From positions 310,001-374,000 of the forward strand of contig JAHEWK010000005.1 in NCBI GenBank assembly GCA_020740775.1: DNA of 64,000 nt, written 5' to 3'. This stretch comes from Ilyonectria destructans (lineage: Eukaryota > Ascomycota > Sordariomycetes > Hypocreales > Nectriaceae). The notes under the pieces were generated by a model. It saw only the letters and a program-made list of their open reading frames with translations. It searched no databases and was not told where the DNA came from. Made by a program: the position numbers and the translations under genes. Position 1 is the first letter of the stretch, and every line of letters starts with the position of its first letter. Shown here piece by piece: positions 43,945 through 54,059 of this stretch.

Positions 43945-45421
43945 ATGATGGATAACCAACAAGCCCAAATTGTGCGTGTCTCAACGCCAAAAATCGCCCA
44001 TCTCCTAGAGACTGAGACTTCACGCCCCGTTATTCTTGAGCCTTACCACGTGGATCTCATCGAAGAATATGGATACGTCAGCCGAGAATACTTGATAAGC
44101 GGTGTGGCCGCCGGAGAGTCGTACTGCACGCGCCTTCTCTTACGTTGCCCAGCCAATGTCACCCAGTTCACGGGCTTCGTGGTATTAGAGCCGTCACACT
44201 TGTGGGGAGGAACCAGCATTTGGCGTCACATTAATCGATGGATCATGCGTAACGGTGCGTGAGATTACAGTTCGCTTCGAGATCCTACTGACACTTTGGA
44301 CTCAAGGCCATGCTTGGTTGGAGGTCGACTCGCAAGCTCCATCTGCAGTCGATAAGATCAAGAACGTTGACCCAGACCGCTACAAGGATATTCATTTCAT
44401 CCCAGGTCCACTGGCTCATGAATTCCAAGAAAGCATCCCCTTCGTATCCGATGTTACCAAGGAATCACTCCGTGAAGCATACGATGCTTTCAAGACCAAA
44501 TGGTGGCCCGCAACACTACAGTCGCCAGAAATCATCGCCGCTGCCTCGCATGCTCTTCGGTCCAGCCAGTTGGGGCTTACCGCCACTCGGGTGGTACTGT
44601 CTGGATTATCTCAAACAGGAGGCGTGACAAGGCACTTCATCACGCACTCGTCTCACCTGCGGCTGCCAGATGGTGGTCTACCGTTTGAGGGATACATCCC
44701 TTGCCAGTCTGGAGGTGAAGCTCTCCCTGACGTCCAGGGCGCAAAGATCGTCGAGTTACTTGGAGAGTCTGAATTTCTTTCTGTTCGACTTCCATGCGGT
44801 GTAAGTGGGCAGATGAAGGACACTGTTCACAGGCGTCCAGACAGCGATTCGTTTCGGCTCTACGAGATTGCATCTATGGCTCATCGTGAATCCAGAGAAG
44901 CTTCACCCCTGGAAATGGAAAGATGGTCAGTCGCTGAGCTGCATGGTGCAAAATGGAGCACCTTCTCAAACTCTTTCATCTATCATGCCGTTTTTGAAGC
45001 TGTAGAAAGATGGACGAGCGAAGCTGCTATTCCACCTCCTCCCAGTGCCACTCTACAGACAAATGGCTTGAGTGATGAGATCATCCGTGACGAACACGGC
45101 AATGCGCTGGGAGGAGTTAGGACATTGCACACTGAAGCCCCTTTGGCAAGAATTGTTGCAGCCACTCCAAAGGGCAGGCCCAGCTGGTATCGGGGTAAGT
45201 AATCCACCTGGTTTACAATAATAATCACGAGTAGTCTAACTAATTAACTAGGATCTGAGTGGCCCTTTGATTCCGAAAAACTTCAGTCGATGTATGGATC
45301 GGTATCTAACTATCGAAGAATTGCAGGACAAGCTCTTAATTCGCAAATTCAATCCGGCTTCCTTCTCTCTAGCGATGCAGAGATACTGCGGCGTGAAACT
45401 ATTGAAACGGTTGTATTTTAA
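43945..45421 (+). CDS. alpha/beta hydrolase domain protein
   Basis: Three exons (43945-44254, 44307-45194, 45252-45421) encode 455 residues. Intron 1 has a CTGAC branch site; both introns are phase 1. The protein belongs to the large alpha/beta-hydrolase family with a divergent insert (Abhydrolase_10-like). FTGFVVLEPSHLWGG lies near the N-terminus, the nucleophile elbow is probably LSGLSQTGGVTRHF (Ser in G-L-S-Q-T-G), and FEGYIPCQSGGEALPDV follows. No signal peptide, so it is probably cytosolic. It shares a repeat-containing promoter with a carboxylate transporter, suggesting hydrolysis of an imported ester, lactone or amide. The substrate is unknown. Confidence 0.82.
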
Positions 45422-45748
45422 ATTAGTGTTGGATCCGGTACGGTCAATTCGATCAGGGTGATGGAGTTCAAGACGATGTGGAGACTAATAAAAATGAGGA
45501 TTGTCTGGATCTAGGATTCGCGGTTTTCTGACACCCCCTCTGACAAAGGTCATGATATCAATCTATCGGAGGTTTCGTAATACAGGGTCACCTTCCAGCA
45601 ACTAGCATTTAGAAAATACAGTTCACCTTTATAGATCACCAAAGCCAAACTAGAGGCCTGAATCTTCTCGCTGTATGTATAGGTATTATTCACCTAATAC
45701 TATAAATGAGATAGAAGAGGTCTTAAAAGAACTGTATGACTATGGATT
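45422..45748. other. intergenic, convergent 3' ends
   Basis: Between the hydrolase stop (+) and the Helo-ankyrin stop (-). No gene; a short imperfect inverted repeat occurs near 45680-45705. Confidence 0.45.
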
Positions 45749-47866
45749 TTAAGCTTTCTGTTGTTGGATATCTTGAATTCCGTGTTCAAATAACAGAATG
45801 AGGCCATCGTTTCCCGACCTTTGCGCCTGTTCTTGCGGCGTTTCATTCTGGGAATTCTTTAGCCTTAGGTTGGCTCCATGCTCAATCAGTACGCGAGCCA
45901 TGTCAATCTGCTCGTATTGTACAGCGACGTGTAAAGGGGACATATTACCCATCCTTGAAGTAAGAGAGAGATTGACGTCTACGCCGTTTTCGATCAAAAT
46001 GTGCAACAGCTCCGGAGTGCCGCACACAATGCTCCAGTACAGGGGACTTTCGCCCGTAGACAAAATCTTATGGTTGACATCTATCCCAGCTTTGATGAGC
46101 AGCTTGGCATACCCTAACAGGCGGAACGCGCAACACCTGTTGAGCAAGCTTTCTCCTTCGGCGTGTGTGAGTGTGTCCAGATCAGTAGATTGGTCGAAAT
46201 CGGGGAACCGGAAATTCGGATTGGCTCCGGCCTGGAGAAGAAATTGAGTGAGGTTGATATCATCCCAATGGAACGAGAGAGACATTGGGGTCTCTCCATG
46301 CATCGACTCGCTTGGTAGGCGCTTGAGGTAATCTTGATCAATGTTGATATCGCCAGGGTTATACCGTGGGAGATAGGCATCTATGTTTGCGCTGTGATCG
46401 AGCAATATCCGCACTGCAGTCAATCTGCGGTGTAGAAGTGCGTGCATTATGGGTGCAATGCCTGCACTCAATGTCAGTTTTTCCCTAAAGGAAGCAGCAA
46501 ATAGCAGAGCTCTAACCATATGTATCCCGTTGTTCGGGGTCAAGTCCCTCTTCGAGAAGAATCCTCAAACATACGTCATCCTTCATCACAATCGCCTGGT
46601 GGAGTAAAAAGGGACCTCGCGCGCCTGAATTCAATCTCCTCTTTATGATCAGCGATATCAATGGGCGCAAGCTCCCAGGTTCCTCGGCAGCAGCAATTGC
46701 CCCGATAAGTCGCGAGGGGAAGTCACCCATGGCGCAGCCTTTCTCGACGAGAACTACTGCAGCCTGGGCGTTGATGGATTCTCCACTGGTTGCGAGTTTG
46801 AAGGGGGTATCGAGAGTGTTGTCCTTGGCATTCACCTCTGCGCCGTGTTCGAGTAAGAGGCGTGCCGTCTCGCCGTCATCGTGAATGGCCGCGTAGTGAA
46901 GGGCAGTGCGACCATCCGAACCTCTTTCACGTGTCGAGGAGCCTGTGGAGAGGAGCTGAAGAATGAGTCTCCTGTTGCCGGTTTTAGCGGCTTGGATGAG
47001 CAGTGGCTCGTTAGATGAACTGGGGCTGCTCAATGGTCTGTTGGATTGATCAGTCGTGTTGTCGACGTGCCATGCCGAAGTGTGTCAATGCTCACAATGT
47101 GTCTGTCACCACAGGATCTTCCAGAACGTCGTAAGAATCTTCTCGCTCCAGAAATCTTCTCATTGGAAGGTCAGCATCGGTGATTACAGACTCCGAGCCG
47201 CGTCGGTGTTCCGCTGTGACGCTTTCCAAATCCGATTCCAGTCTCCTCCTCAATCTCTTGCCGTTCTCGGGGCTCTGAAATTGGGCTGAGAGCTTCTCAT
47301 ACCCGATAGCAATGTCGTTACGGATCTCATCCTGTCCTTTGCCAGTCAAGTGGCTGGTCAGTCGCATCGCGGGTTAGCTTTGAGGGATTTCCAAGACCAG
47401 GAAGCCATGTCAATTGAACGTCGGCGAAGAGTGCATACCCATTAAGGACCGATACAGCCAACGTGAGCCTCGCTGTTCCATCTCGGAACCGAGAGCGTTG
47501 GGTCCTAATATCCCCTTTCCGCATTGTCCAGTTGATTGCTCTCATTGAACGCCTCCGCCAATTACCGCCATCAACAAATGGCTCAAGTGTAGTCTTCAAG
47601 CCTTCCATAATGACAGAGCTGTGCTGCACACAACCGGTCACTGTTTCAATAAGTGTAGCGTCATTGATGCGGATGTCGCAAGTCGCGCATAGTTGCTTCG
47701 TAGATTGCAGTACCGACGAAAGGCTGTCAAGCTCCAAGCCGAGTTCGCGGATATCTTGCGGCGCATCTTTTATTTCCAGAATCAACGATACGAGGCCCTG
47801 AGCTGTCGCAGTTGCCAGTGCGATGACCCCTGCGACTCCAGATATCACCGATAGAGGATCACCCAT
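45749..47866 (-). CDS. Helo-like domain plus ankyrin repeats, no NACHT
   Basis: Four exons (47439-47866, 47096-47353, 46517-47037, 45749-46461) close in frame at 639 residues. The start MGDPLSVISGVAGVIALATA opens a Helo-like N-terminal domain, the helical bundle found at the N-terminus of fungal STAND proteins and related to membrane-acting cell-death domains such as HeLo/HET-S. It continues with IKDAPQDIRELGLELDSLSS. After a charged linker, ankyrin repeats run from about residue 240 to the end (GRTALHYAAIHDDGETARLL, GNMSPLHVAVQYEQIDMARV and others). The nucleotide-binding module expected between executioner and repeats in an NLR is absent. It lies head-to-tail downstream of the PNP-NACHT-ankyrin gene. 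A membrane-active or adaptor role is inferred. Confidence 0.85.
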
Positions 47867-48385
47867 CGCTTCCTCGTACGCACCGAAAATTCCCGCCCAA
47901 TAGTCGTGCCGAGATATCGTTGGTCGATATGAAGTCAAATCGTCGTCACGCTGAGGGATCATGTCAGTTTTTCAGAGGAGAAGTGCGGGGCCCTATTCAG
48001 AGGCTTAGTCAACGGACTGAGTATCTTCAGCCCATCATATCGCTGTATTGCGGCAGGGGATGCCTTTCCTCACCCCGCTTAGAGCTGACGACCAGGATTA
48101 CGAAGCTATACTGGCAATCAGCAGATAACTCGTCAGTATTCTTCAGTAAATCTGAAATACTATTTAGTCTTTGAATAAACAGGTAGTAGGGGATTTTAAA
48201 GGGTTGACAATTTAATATAGAGGTCTTTTGGCGCCACGTTGTTAGACATTCAGATTGCGCGCAGGTTAAACCGATTTCAGGGCACGGGGTGCGGCAACAC
48301 TGGTACATCATGTCGCGGGCAAACTATGACATACTATGGTAAATAATATAGAGGATTCAAGGTTATATAAATCCAGGGCAGACTG
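47867..48385. other. intergenic between Helo-ankyrin and NLR genes
   Basis: Upstream of the Helo-ankyrin start and downstream of the NLR stop. It carries one copy of an imperfect direct repeat (about 48004-48240) and no gene. Confidence 0.5.
48004..48240 (+). repeat. direct repeat A flanking the NLR gene
   Basis: The core at 48121-48235 aligns with 53366-53484 in the same orientation. 21 bases are identical (48155-48175 against 53400-53420), with lower similarity on either side, and a weaker match extends left to about 48004. Several differences are C/T transitions. The element is unidentified. Confidence 0.6.
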
Positions 48386-51300
48386 TTATGGCTCAGGTTG
48401 CAGCAGCTTGACTACCTCCTCATATCCCTTCTCGACTGCCCACCATAGAGGCGTGTGGCCGTTGCTATCTGTCACCTCAAGGTCAACGCCCTTCTCCAGC
48501 AAGAGCTTGACCACCGGCGCATTTCTGCTTTGGACCGCTAACCACAGCGGCGTGAGGCCATGCATATCTTTCGCCTCAAGGTCAACGTCCTTCTCGAGGA
48601 GTAGCTTGATCACCGCCTCATACCCCCTGAGGGCCGCCAAAGACAGTGGCGTAAGGCCATTGTTATCTTTGGGCTCGAGATTGGCGCCGTTGTCGAGCAG
48701 GAGTTTGATCACCATCTCGTCCCCATGGTTAACAACCCATAACAGTGGTGTGAAGCCAAACGTATCATCTTTTCCTTCGACGTCGGCACCCTTCTCGAGC
48801 AGGAGTTTGATCACCGTCTCGTCCCTATTGTTAGCGGCCCACAACAGTGGTGTGAGGCCAAACTTATCATCTTTTGCTTCGACGTCGGCACCCTTCTCGA
48901 GCAGGAGCTTTACCGCCGCCTCGCCTCTATTGTGAACCGCCCATAATAGCGGTGTGCGGCCATTGCTATCCTTGACCTCAAGGTTAACACCATTCTCGAG
49001 CAAGAGCATGACCACTGCCTTATTCCCCCTTTTGACTGCCCACCACAACGCTGTACAGCCATCGCTATCCTGCACCTCGAGATCAACACCCTTTTTGAGT
49101 AAGAGTTTGACCACTCCCTCGCGTCTCTTCATAACTGCCTGCAACAGCGGTGTGTAACCATCGCTATCCTTTACCTCGAGGTTAATATCCTTCTTAAGCA
49201 AGAGCTTAACTGCCGCTTCGTCCCCTTTATTGATAGCTAACCACAGCGGCGTGTGGCCGAGTAGCAACTTGACCATCGCCTCGGGCCCATTCTCGACTGC
49301 CCATAGGAGCGGTGTTTGGCCATGTAAACCTTTAGCGTTCAGACCAGCACGCCCATTAGCAAGCAGCACCTCCACAACATGCAAGTTCCCGTACTTCAAG
49401 GCCCACCACAGCGGCGTCCAGTTGTGAGAATCCTTGGAATCCGAGGCCACTCTGCCGGTTGCGAGCAGTAGCTTGACTAACGCCTCGTGTCCGTGTTGCG
49501 CCACATGCGATAACGGCGTCCGACCATCATCGTCTTTGGAGTCAGGGTCAACTTTCCCAGTCTTGAGCAGCAGTTTGACAACTACTTCATGCGCATTAAC
49601 AGCCGCCCATGAAAGTGGTGTCCGGCCTTTGCAGAACCAAGTGGCTTTGGAGTCTGGGACGACTCTATCGTTGGCGAGCAGGAGCTTGACCACACCGTCG
49701 TGCCCGTTTCCTGCTGCCCACGATAGCGGCGTCCGGTCATCTCTGTCCTTGGAGTCCGGTTCGATTCCGTCCTTGGCTAAGAGTAGCTTAACTACCGTGT
49801 GGTGCCCGTTTCCTGCAGCCCACGACAGTGGCGTCCGCCGATATTGAGAATCTTTGGTGTTAATGTCGACGCTTTCTTTCTCCAGAAACACATCGACTAC
49901 GGCCTCGTGTCCGTTCTCTGCCGCCAAGGATAGTGGCGTTCGCCCGCGAGAGTCTCTGACATCTAAACCATGCCTGCTTTGAAGATAGATCGTCATGTCC
50001 AGTAGTCCGAAGCACGCAGCAAGATGTACACATGTAATTTGCTTCGGCACTCTTTGTGCATAACCGGAGTCTCCTCCAAAGAGTTTCGAAGCTAGCATCG
50101 CTTGGCTGGAGGCAGACACTTTGGCTTCACTCTCAACAAAGCCCAAAATCAACTCATTCACCCGTGGAGAAGCTCTTCGAGCATGATCCCCCCAGTTTCG
50201 CGCCGCATAGCCATAGAGCGGGTTCTGCTGCAGTCGCTGCTCAAATTCCTCGTCTGTAACACACAGCCCGCGTTCAAATGCATTGAACGAAAGATATGTG
50301 ACACAGGTTGTCGTAATTTCAGTCTCTGCATCTTGAAGCCAAACCTTCTGCGCTCGTTCGAAGTATTTCTGTGCTGTGTGGTGGACCAAACGGAGGATGT
50401 TGCTCTCTTCATCGACTGTGACCAAGCCAGCACACACTGAGACTACGTCTTCAATTCCTCGAAGATTGTCTTTGTCAAGTTCGGTATCCCCAGTCTTTAC
50501 TGCAAGAGCGTGTTGCAGCTCATACGTAGTCAGCGGCCGCTTTGCACAGCAGATCCATGATAGAGTCTTCCTTCCAAGCAGTCGAAAGCCTGTCATCTGA
50601 CTGTCTATTCTCTCCACTGCTTGGTCATATGCTTGCTCTAACACGTCGCGCCCCCCATCTTCTCCTGGTTCTTGTTGGCTTTGCTTCCTGAGTTTCTTCA
50701 ACGCAGATTTCATCTCCGTTACTGAAGTCTTGTCTTTAAGTGAGTCGAGATAGAGCTGCGCGAGGAGGAACCTGGGAAGTGTTAGCGGAGGATCTTGGTC
50801 TCTTGGGGCAAGCAAAGCTCGTACATTCCCTCCACGGCCCCTGCAATTTCAGCTTCGATCTCTTCCTGTATATCTGGCCTATTGCAGACAAACTTTGGGA
50901 GATGGGACATGTGGCCATGAACATATCTGCGTACATCTTCATCGCTGGCGATGATCTCTAGTCTAAGACACTCTTTAAAGTATCCTTCAATGTCTGGAAT
51001 GGGCCGTGAGGTTGCGAAAAAGCTCACTACATTGTCAGTTTGGAGACTGAAAATATGTGACAGGATTTTAGATCGACAACCGTCGGATGGCTGGCATTCG
51101 TCGAGTGCGTCGACAATGATAATGACTTTTGAGTACATAGCTGAGACGGACTGGAGAGCGCCTGAAATTTCATCAAACGACGGTCGAGTTCGCTTGTCCT
51201 TGTGCTTCTCATAGAGGGCTTTCACGTAGGCTGGTAGAGAGGACCTCCCCTGGCTCAGCTGCTTCAGAAGGCTTGCAAGCAAGTCATCGGCCTTCTGTTC

Positions 51301-52805
51301 GTCCCATCGTCGGAAATTGCAATAGATATACGCGATGCCGATGTCCGGTTTGTGATGAAATCTCGTGGTGAGGTCGTCAACTACAATTGAAGTGAAGATC
51401 GTCTTGCCCACCCCGGGGATACCTGGACAGAACAACGTCTGCTTCCCGGCCTGCAGCCAAGCCTGGTACTCTGCCGAGTCCAGAAGCCATTGGCCGGTAT
51501 CTTTCTGGCGCCGATTGATGAAGTCTGTCTGCTGAGGACCGTAATCAACCTGTGTCAGCCAATTCAGGATCTTGATTTCTTCATCCCGGTCCAACTTGGA
51601 CTTAATCTTGGCAACGTTTACTTCAACTGCATGTACTATTAGATACTTGCCGCCAGCTCGAATCGGATATACTAACTCTTTCCAAGTACATCCTTTGCTG
51701 TACGCTCTCCTTCCACGTCACTTGGCTGTGAATGTTCCAAAAGTTCCTTTGTAAACGCTGCCGCCACAGCCGCAGCATACTCCTGCCAGTCCTTGTTCTT
51801 GTGGGAGTCAGCATAGTCGCAGATGCCTCGGATGACGATGCACGGGAAGTTGTTCATCAATCCCGCCGCTTCCATTTCCACACATAGAACATTACCACCA
51901 AGATTCCTGTTGAGTTTATCTCGGAAGGTAGCGTCCTTGATAACCTGATTACCAGATGCGATGAGACCGTAATGCACACGCATATCTCTGGGCTTCCTCT
52001 TCATAACCTCCGCCCTATCGCAAAGCCGGCAGCTCTCGTCTTTCTCGTCTCCGTCATCAATATCCTTGGCGACGTCGCAGACCGTGGCGCTCTCACTAAC
52101 GTGGCCGTAATCCGCTTTGAACAACACATCCTCAAGTGAGTCGGACTTCAAATACTTTGGCGCCAGTCTTGGCCATTTTGCTTTCAGTTCGTCAAGGTAC
52201 TCCAGTATCTTGGACCCATTTAATTCATGCTCCGTCTCCAATTTCGTCAGAGCCGTGAGAAGCGAGGTTGGGGGATTGTCGAGAGCGCCGGTTCGCTCGA
52301 AGCCGCCACTATCACTCTTGCCGGAGTCCCATTGGACCACGCCAGGAAACTGGCCTGTAGGTGTACTGACGACGACATCGCCGAGTCGAACCTTCGGTGG
52401 AATGCCGCCGCCAATGCCTACCATCAAGCCAAACTTGATAGATGGAAACGTGGAAATCATCCAGGCCGTGACAGTTGCCGCTGGATTGGTGCCAACCTTG
52501 CCTTTGGGTAGGCAAACTATAACAACATTATGCCTGCCTACAGATCCAAGAGTGTATGCATTTGGGTCATTCGGCGGTTTCAGGAGATCGGCATGTCTCT
52601 GATCCAGCATGGCAGTCGCCGCAGTCTGCTCCTTGGGCAACGCGCAGACCCATCCCACTGTGTAATCACGATGAGACAATTCTGTTGAATCAGATGACTT
52701 GTCTGCCTTCCTCCTTTTCGTCTCGTTCGACACATTCTCTCCGTCATCACCGATGCTCCTGCTTCTCTTCAACATATCTGGACTGTCCTGCGTGGACTTG
52801 TGCAC
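48386..52805 (-). CDS. NLR: PNP-NACHT-ankyrin
   Basis: Fungal STAND/NLR receptor, 1438 residues, exons 51677-52805, 50825-51626 and 48386-50771. The N-terminal domain (about residues 45-350) is a purine-nucleoside-phosphorylase/UDP type enzyme fold: [40 protein letters not shown], and the late block [19 protein letters not shown]. After the linker block [16 protein letters not shown] comes NACHT, with Walker [13 protein letters not shown] and Walker [12 protein letters not shown], then a winged-helix-like region. The C-terminus has about 17 ankyrin repeats. NLRs of this class act in nonself recognition and regulated cell death; the PNP domain may cleave nucleosides or NAD-related molecules when activated (inference). 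Repeat 8 lacks about 12 residues and joins directly to repeat 9. The start could also be the second ATG at 52775. Confidence 0.93.
48764..48907 (-). repeat. near-identical 102-bp ankyrin coding units
   Basis: The 42 bases at 48764-48805 and 48866-48907 differ at only one position and are exactly 102 bases apart (34 codons, one ankyrin repeat). Other repeats in the gene are much more diverged, so this pair was probably duplicated or homogenised recently. Confidence 0.75.
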
Positions 52806-54059
52806 GTTTATACTAGAGCGAGGGCGGCTTGATCAGTAGCCGCTATTTCACAATCGATCGCTTTTAGTGATAGAGGAGTTTGATGAGTGAAGCATCAATC
52901 CCAATTCGTTCGGTCCGGTATTATTTGCTGTGTTCTTCTGCGGGACTTTCCGATGGCGCGAGGAAAGTGAAGACAATGTGGCACTAATTAAGCCGGTTCA
53001 GTTGGATCACCAACAAGCAGAAGGCGAGGTTCTACGGCATGTTACCCTTGTCAACATACTTACAGCAGAAATATGTAGCCCGCGGTACTTACAGCTCAAG
53101 ATCTCATGGGATAAGAGGAAGACAATGAGATCGAATATTGCTTGTTCAGCCCTTGAGAAGGCGGGGTTGCTGCCCGATTGCAGCTTCAGCCGCACTGCCA
53201 CGTCAGGTTCCATCCAATTCTACGGAGCCCTTTCAAAAGTCTTGTCCAAGCACTAGTAACGCCACATCCATTTATCCTTGTCAGTTACCTGGAGAGGTGG
53301 CCTCGGCCGCCCTAGTCAACCCGCTGGGTATGCAACTACCCCCATCTGACCGCCGAGGCGTATGAGTAGGTAACTCGTCGCTATGCTTTAGTGTATCCAA
53401 AATACTATTTAGTCTTTGAACATACGTTTGGTGGGTTGTTTTAAAAGGTTGATAATTTAATATGTAGTTCTGGCCAGCATTGGCGCAGAGTTTCAAATGC
53501 TATACCCCACTATGTAGCTCCAATTTGTATGCTCCTCCGTGTAACATCCAGGAATATTATCTATATAATCAGAACATATACTGGTTTTATGGTTGCCACG
53601 GGTCTTACCGTTTTATGTTTAGCCGCACTGGTACATTAACTGCTCTCTCCATTCTGGCTTTAACCCAACAGTGTAAAAGTCCTCAACCATTCCTTGAGCT
53701 TATGCGCATATGACAGCTTTCTGCAGGAGAACCTCGTAAGTTCGATTTCAACTCCAGTCCTTCGCTCATTGCCTCGTAATAAGCCCGTTTGCCTTGATTT
53801 CAGTAAGGCAGATTGGGAGGTTTAGCGCCAGTCGCCTCGACGAGGCGACGAATTAGATCGAGGCTCGCAAATACTAAAGATAACAATATGCATGCATGAC
53901 TTCAGCCACCAAGACTAGATTGGATGCCTGTCTCACTTTTTTATTCAGCTCCAGCACGCCGCAGATCTAGAGTCGGCTCAGCTGACTCTGCCTTTCTCTC
54001 CTCACTTAATTTCGCCTGTCTCGATTCAGGCGGTCGTCACCCACGAAGCCCGTTGGAAA
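52806..54059. other. intergenic, divergent promoter of NLR and patatin genes
   Basis: Holds direct repeat B. No supported gene; 52930-53256 (+) is open but motif-free. Confidence 0.45.
53312..53487 (+). repeat. direct repeat B flanking the NLR gene
   Basis: Partner of the repeat at 48004-48240, same orientation. It lies about 0.6 kb upstream of the NLR start, while copy A lies about 0.3 kb upstream of the Helo-ankyrin start. Confidence 0.6.

Noticed and set aside
48336..48935. 199-codon plus-strand frame full of Ser/Arg repeats
   Set aside because: Antisense shadow of the ankyrin repeats; it repeats with the 33-codon period of the real gene.
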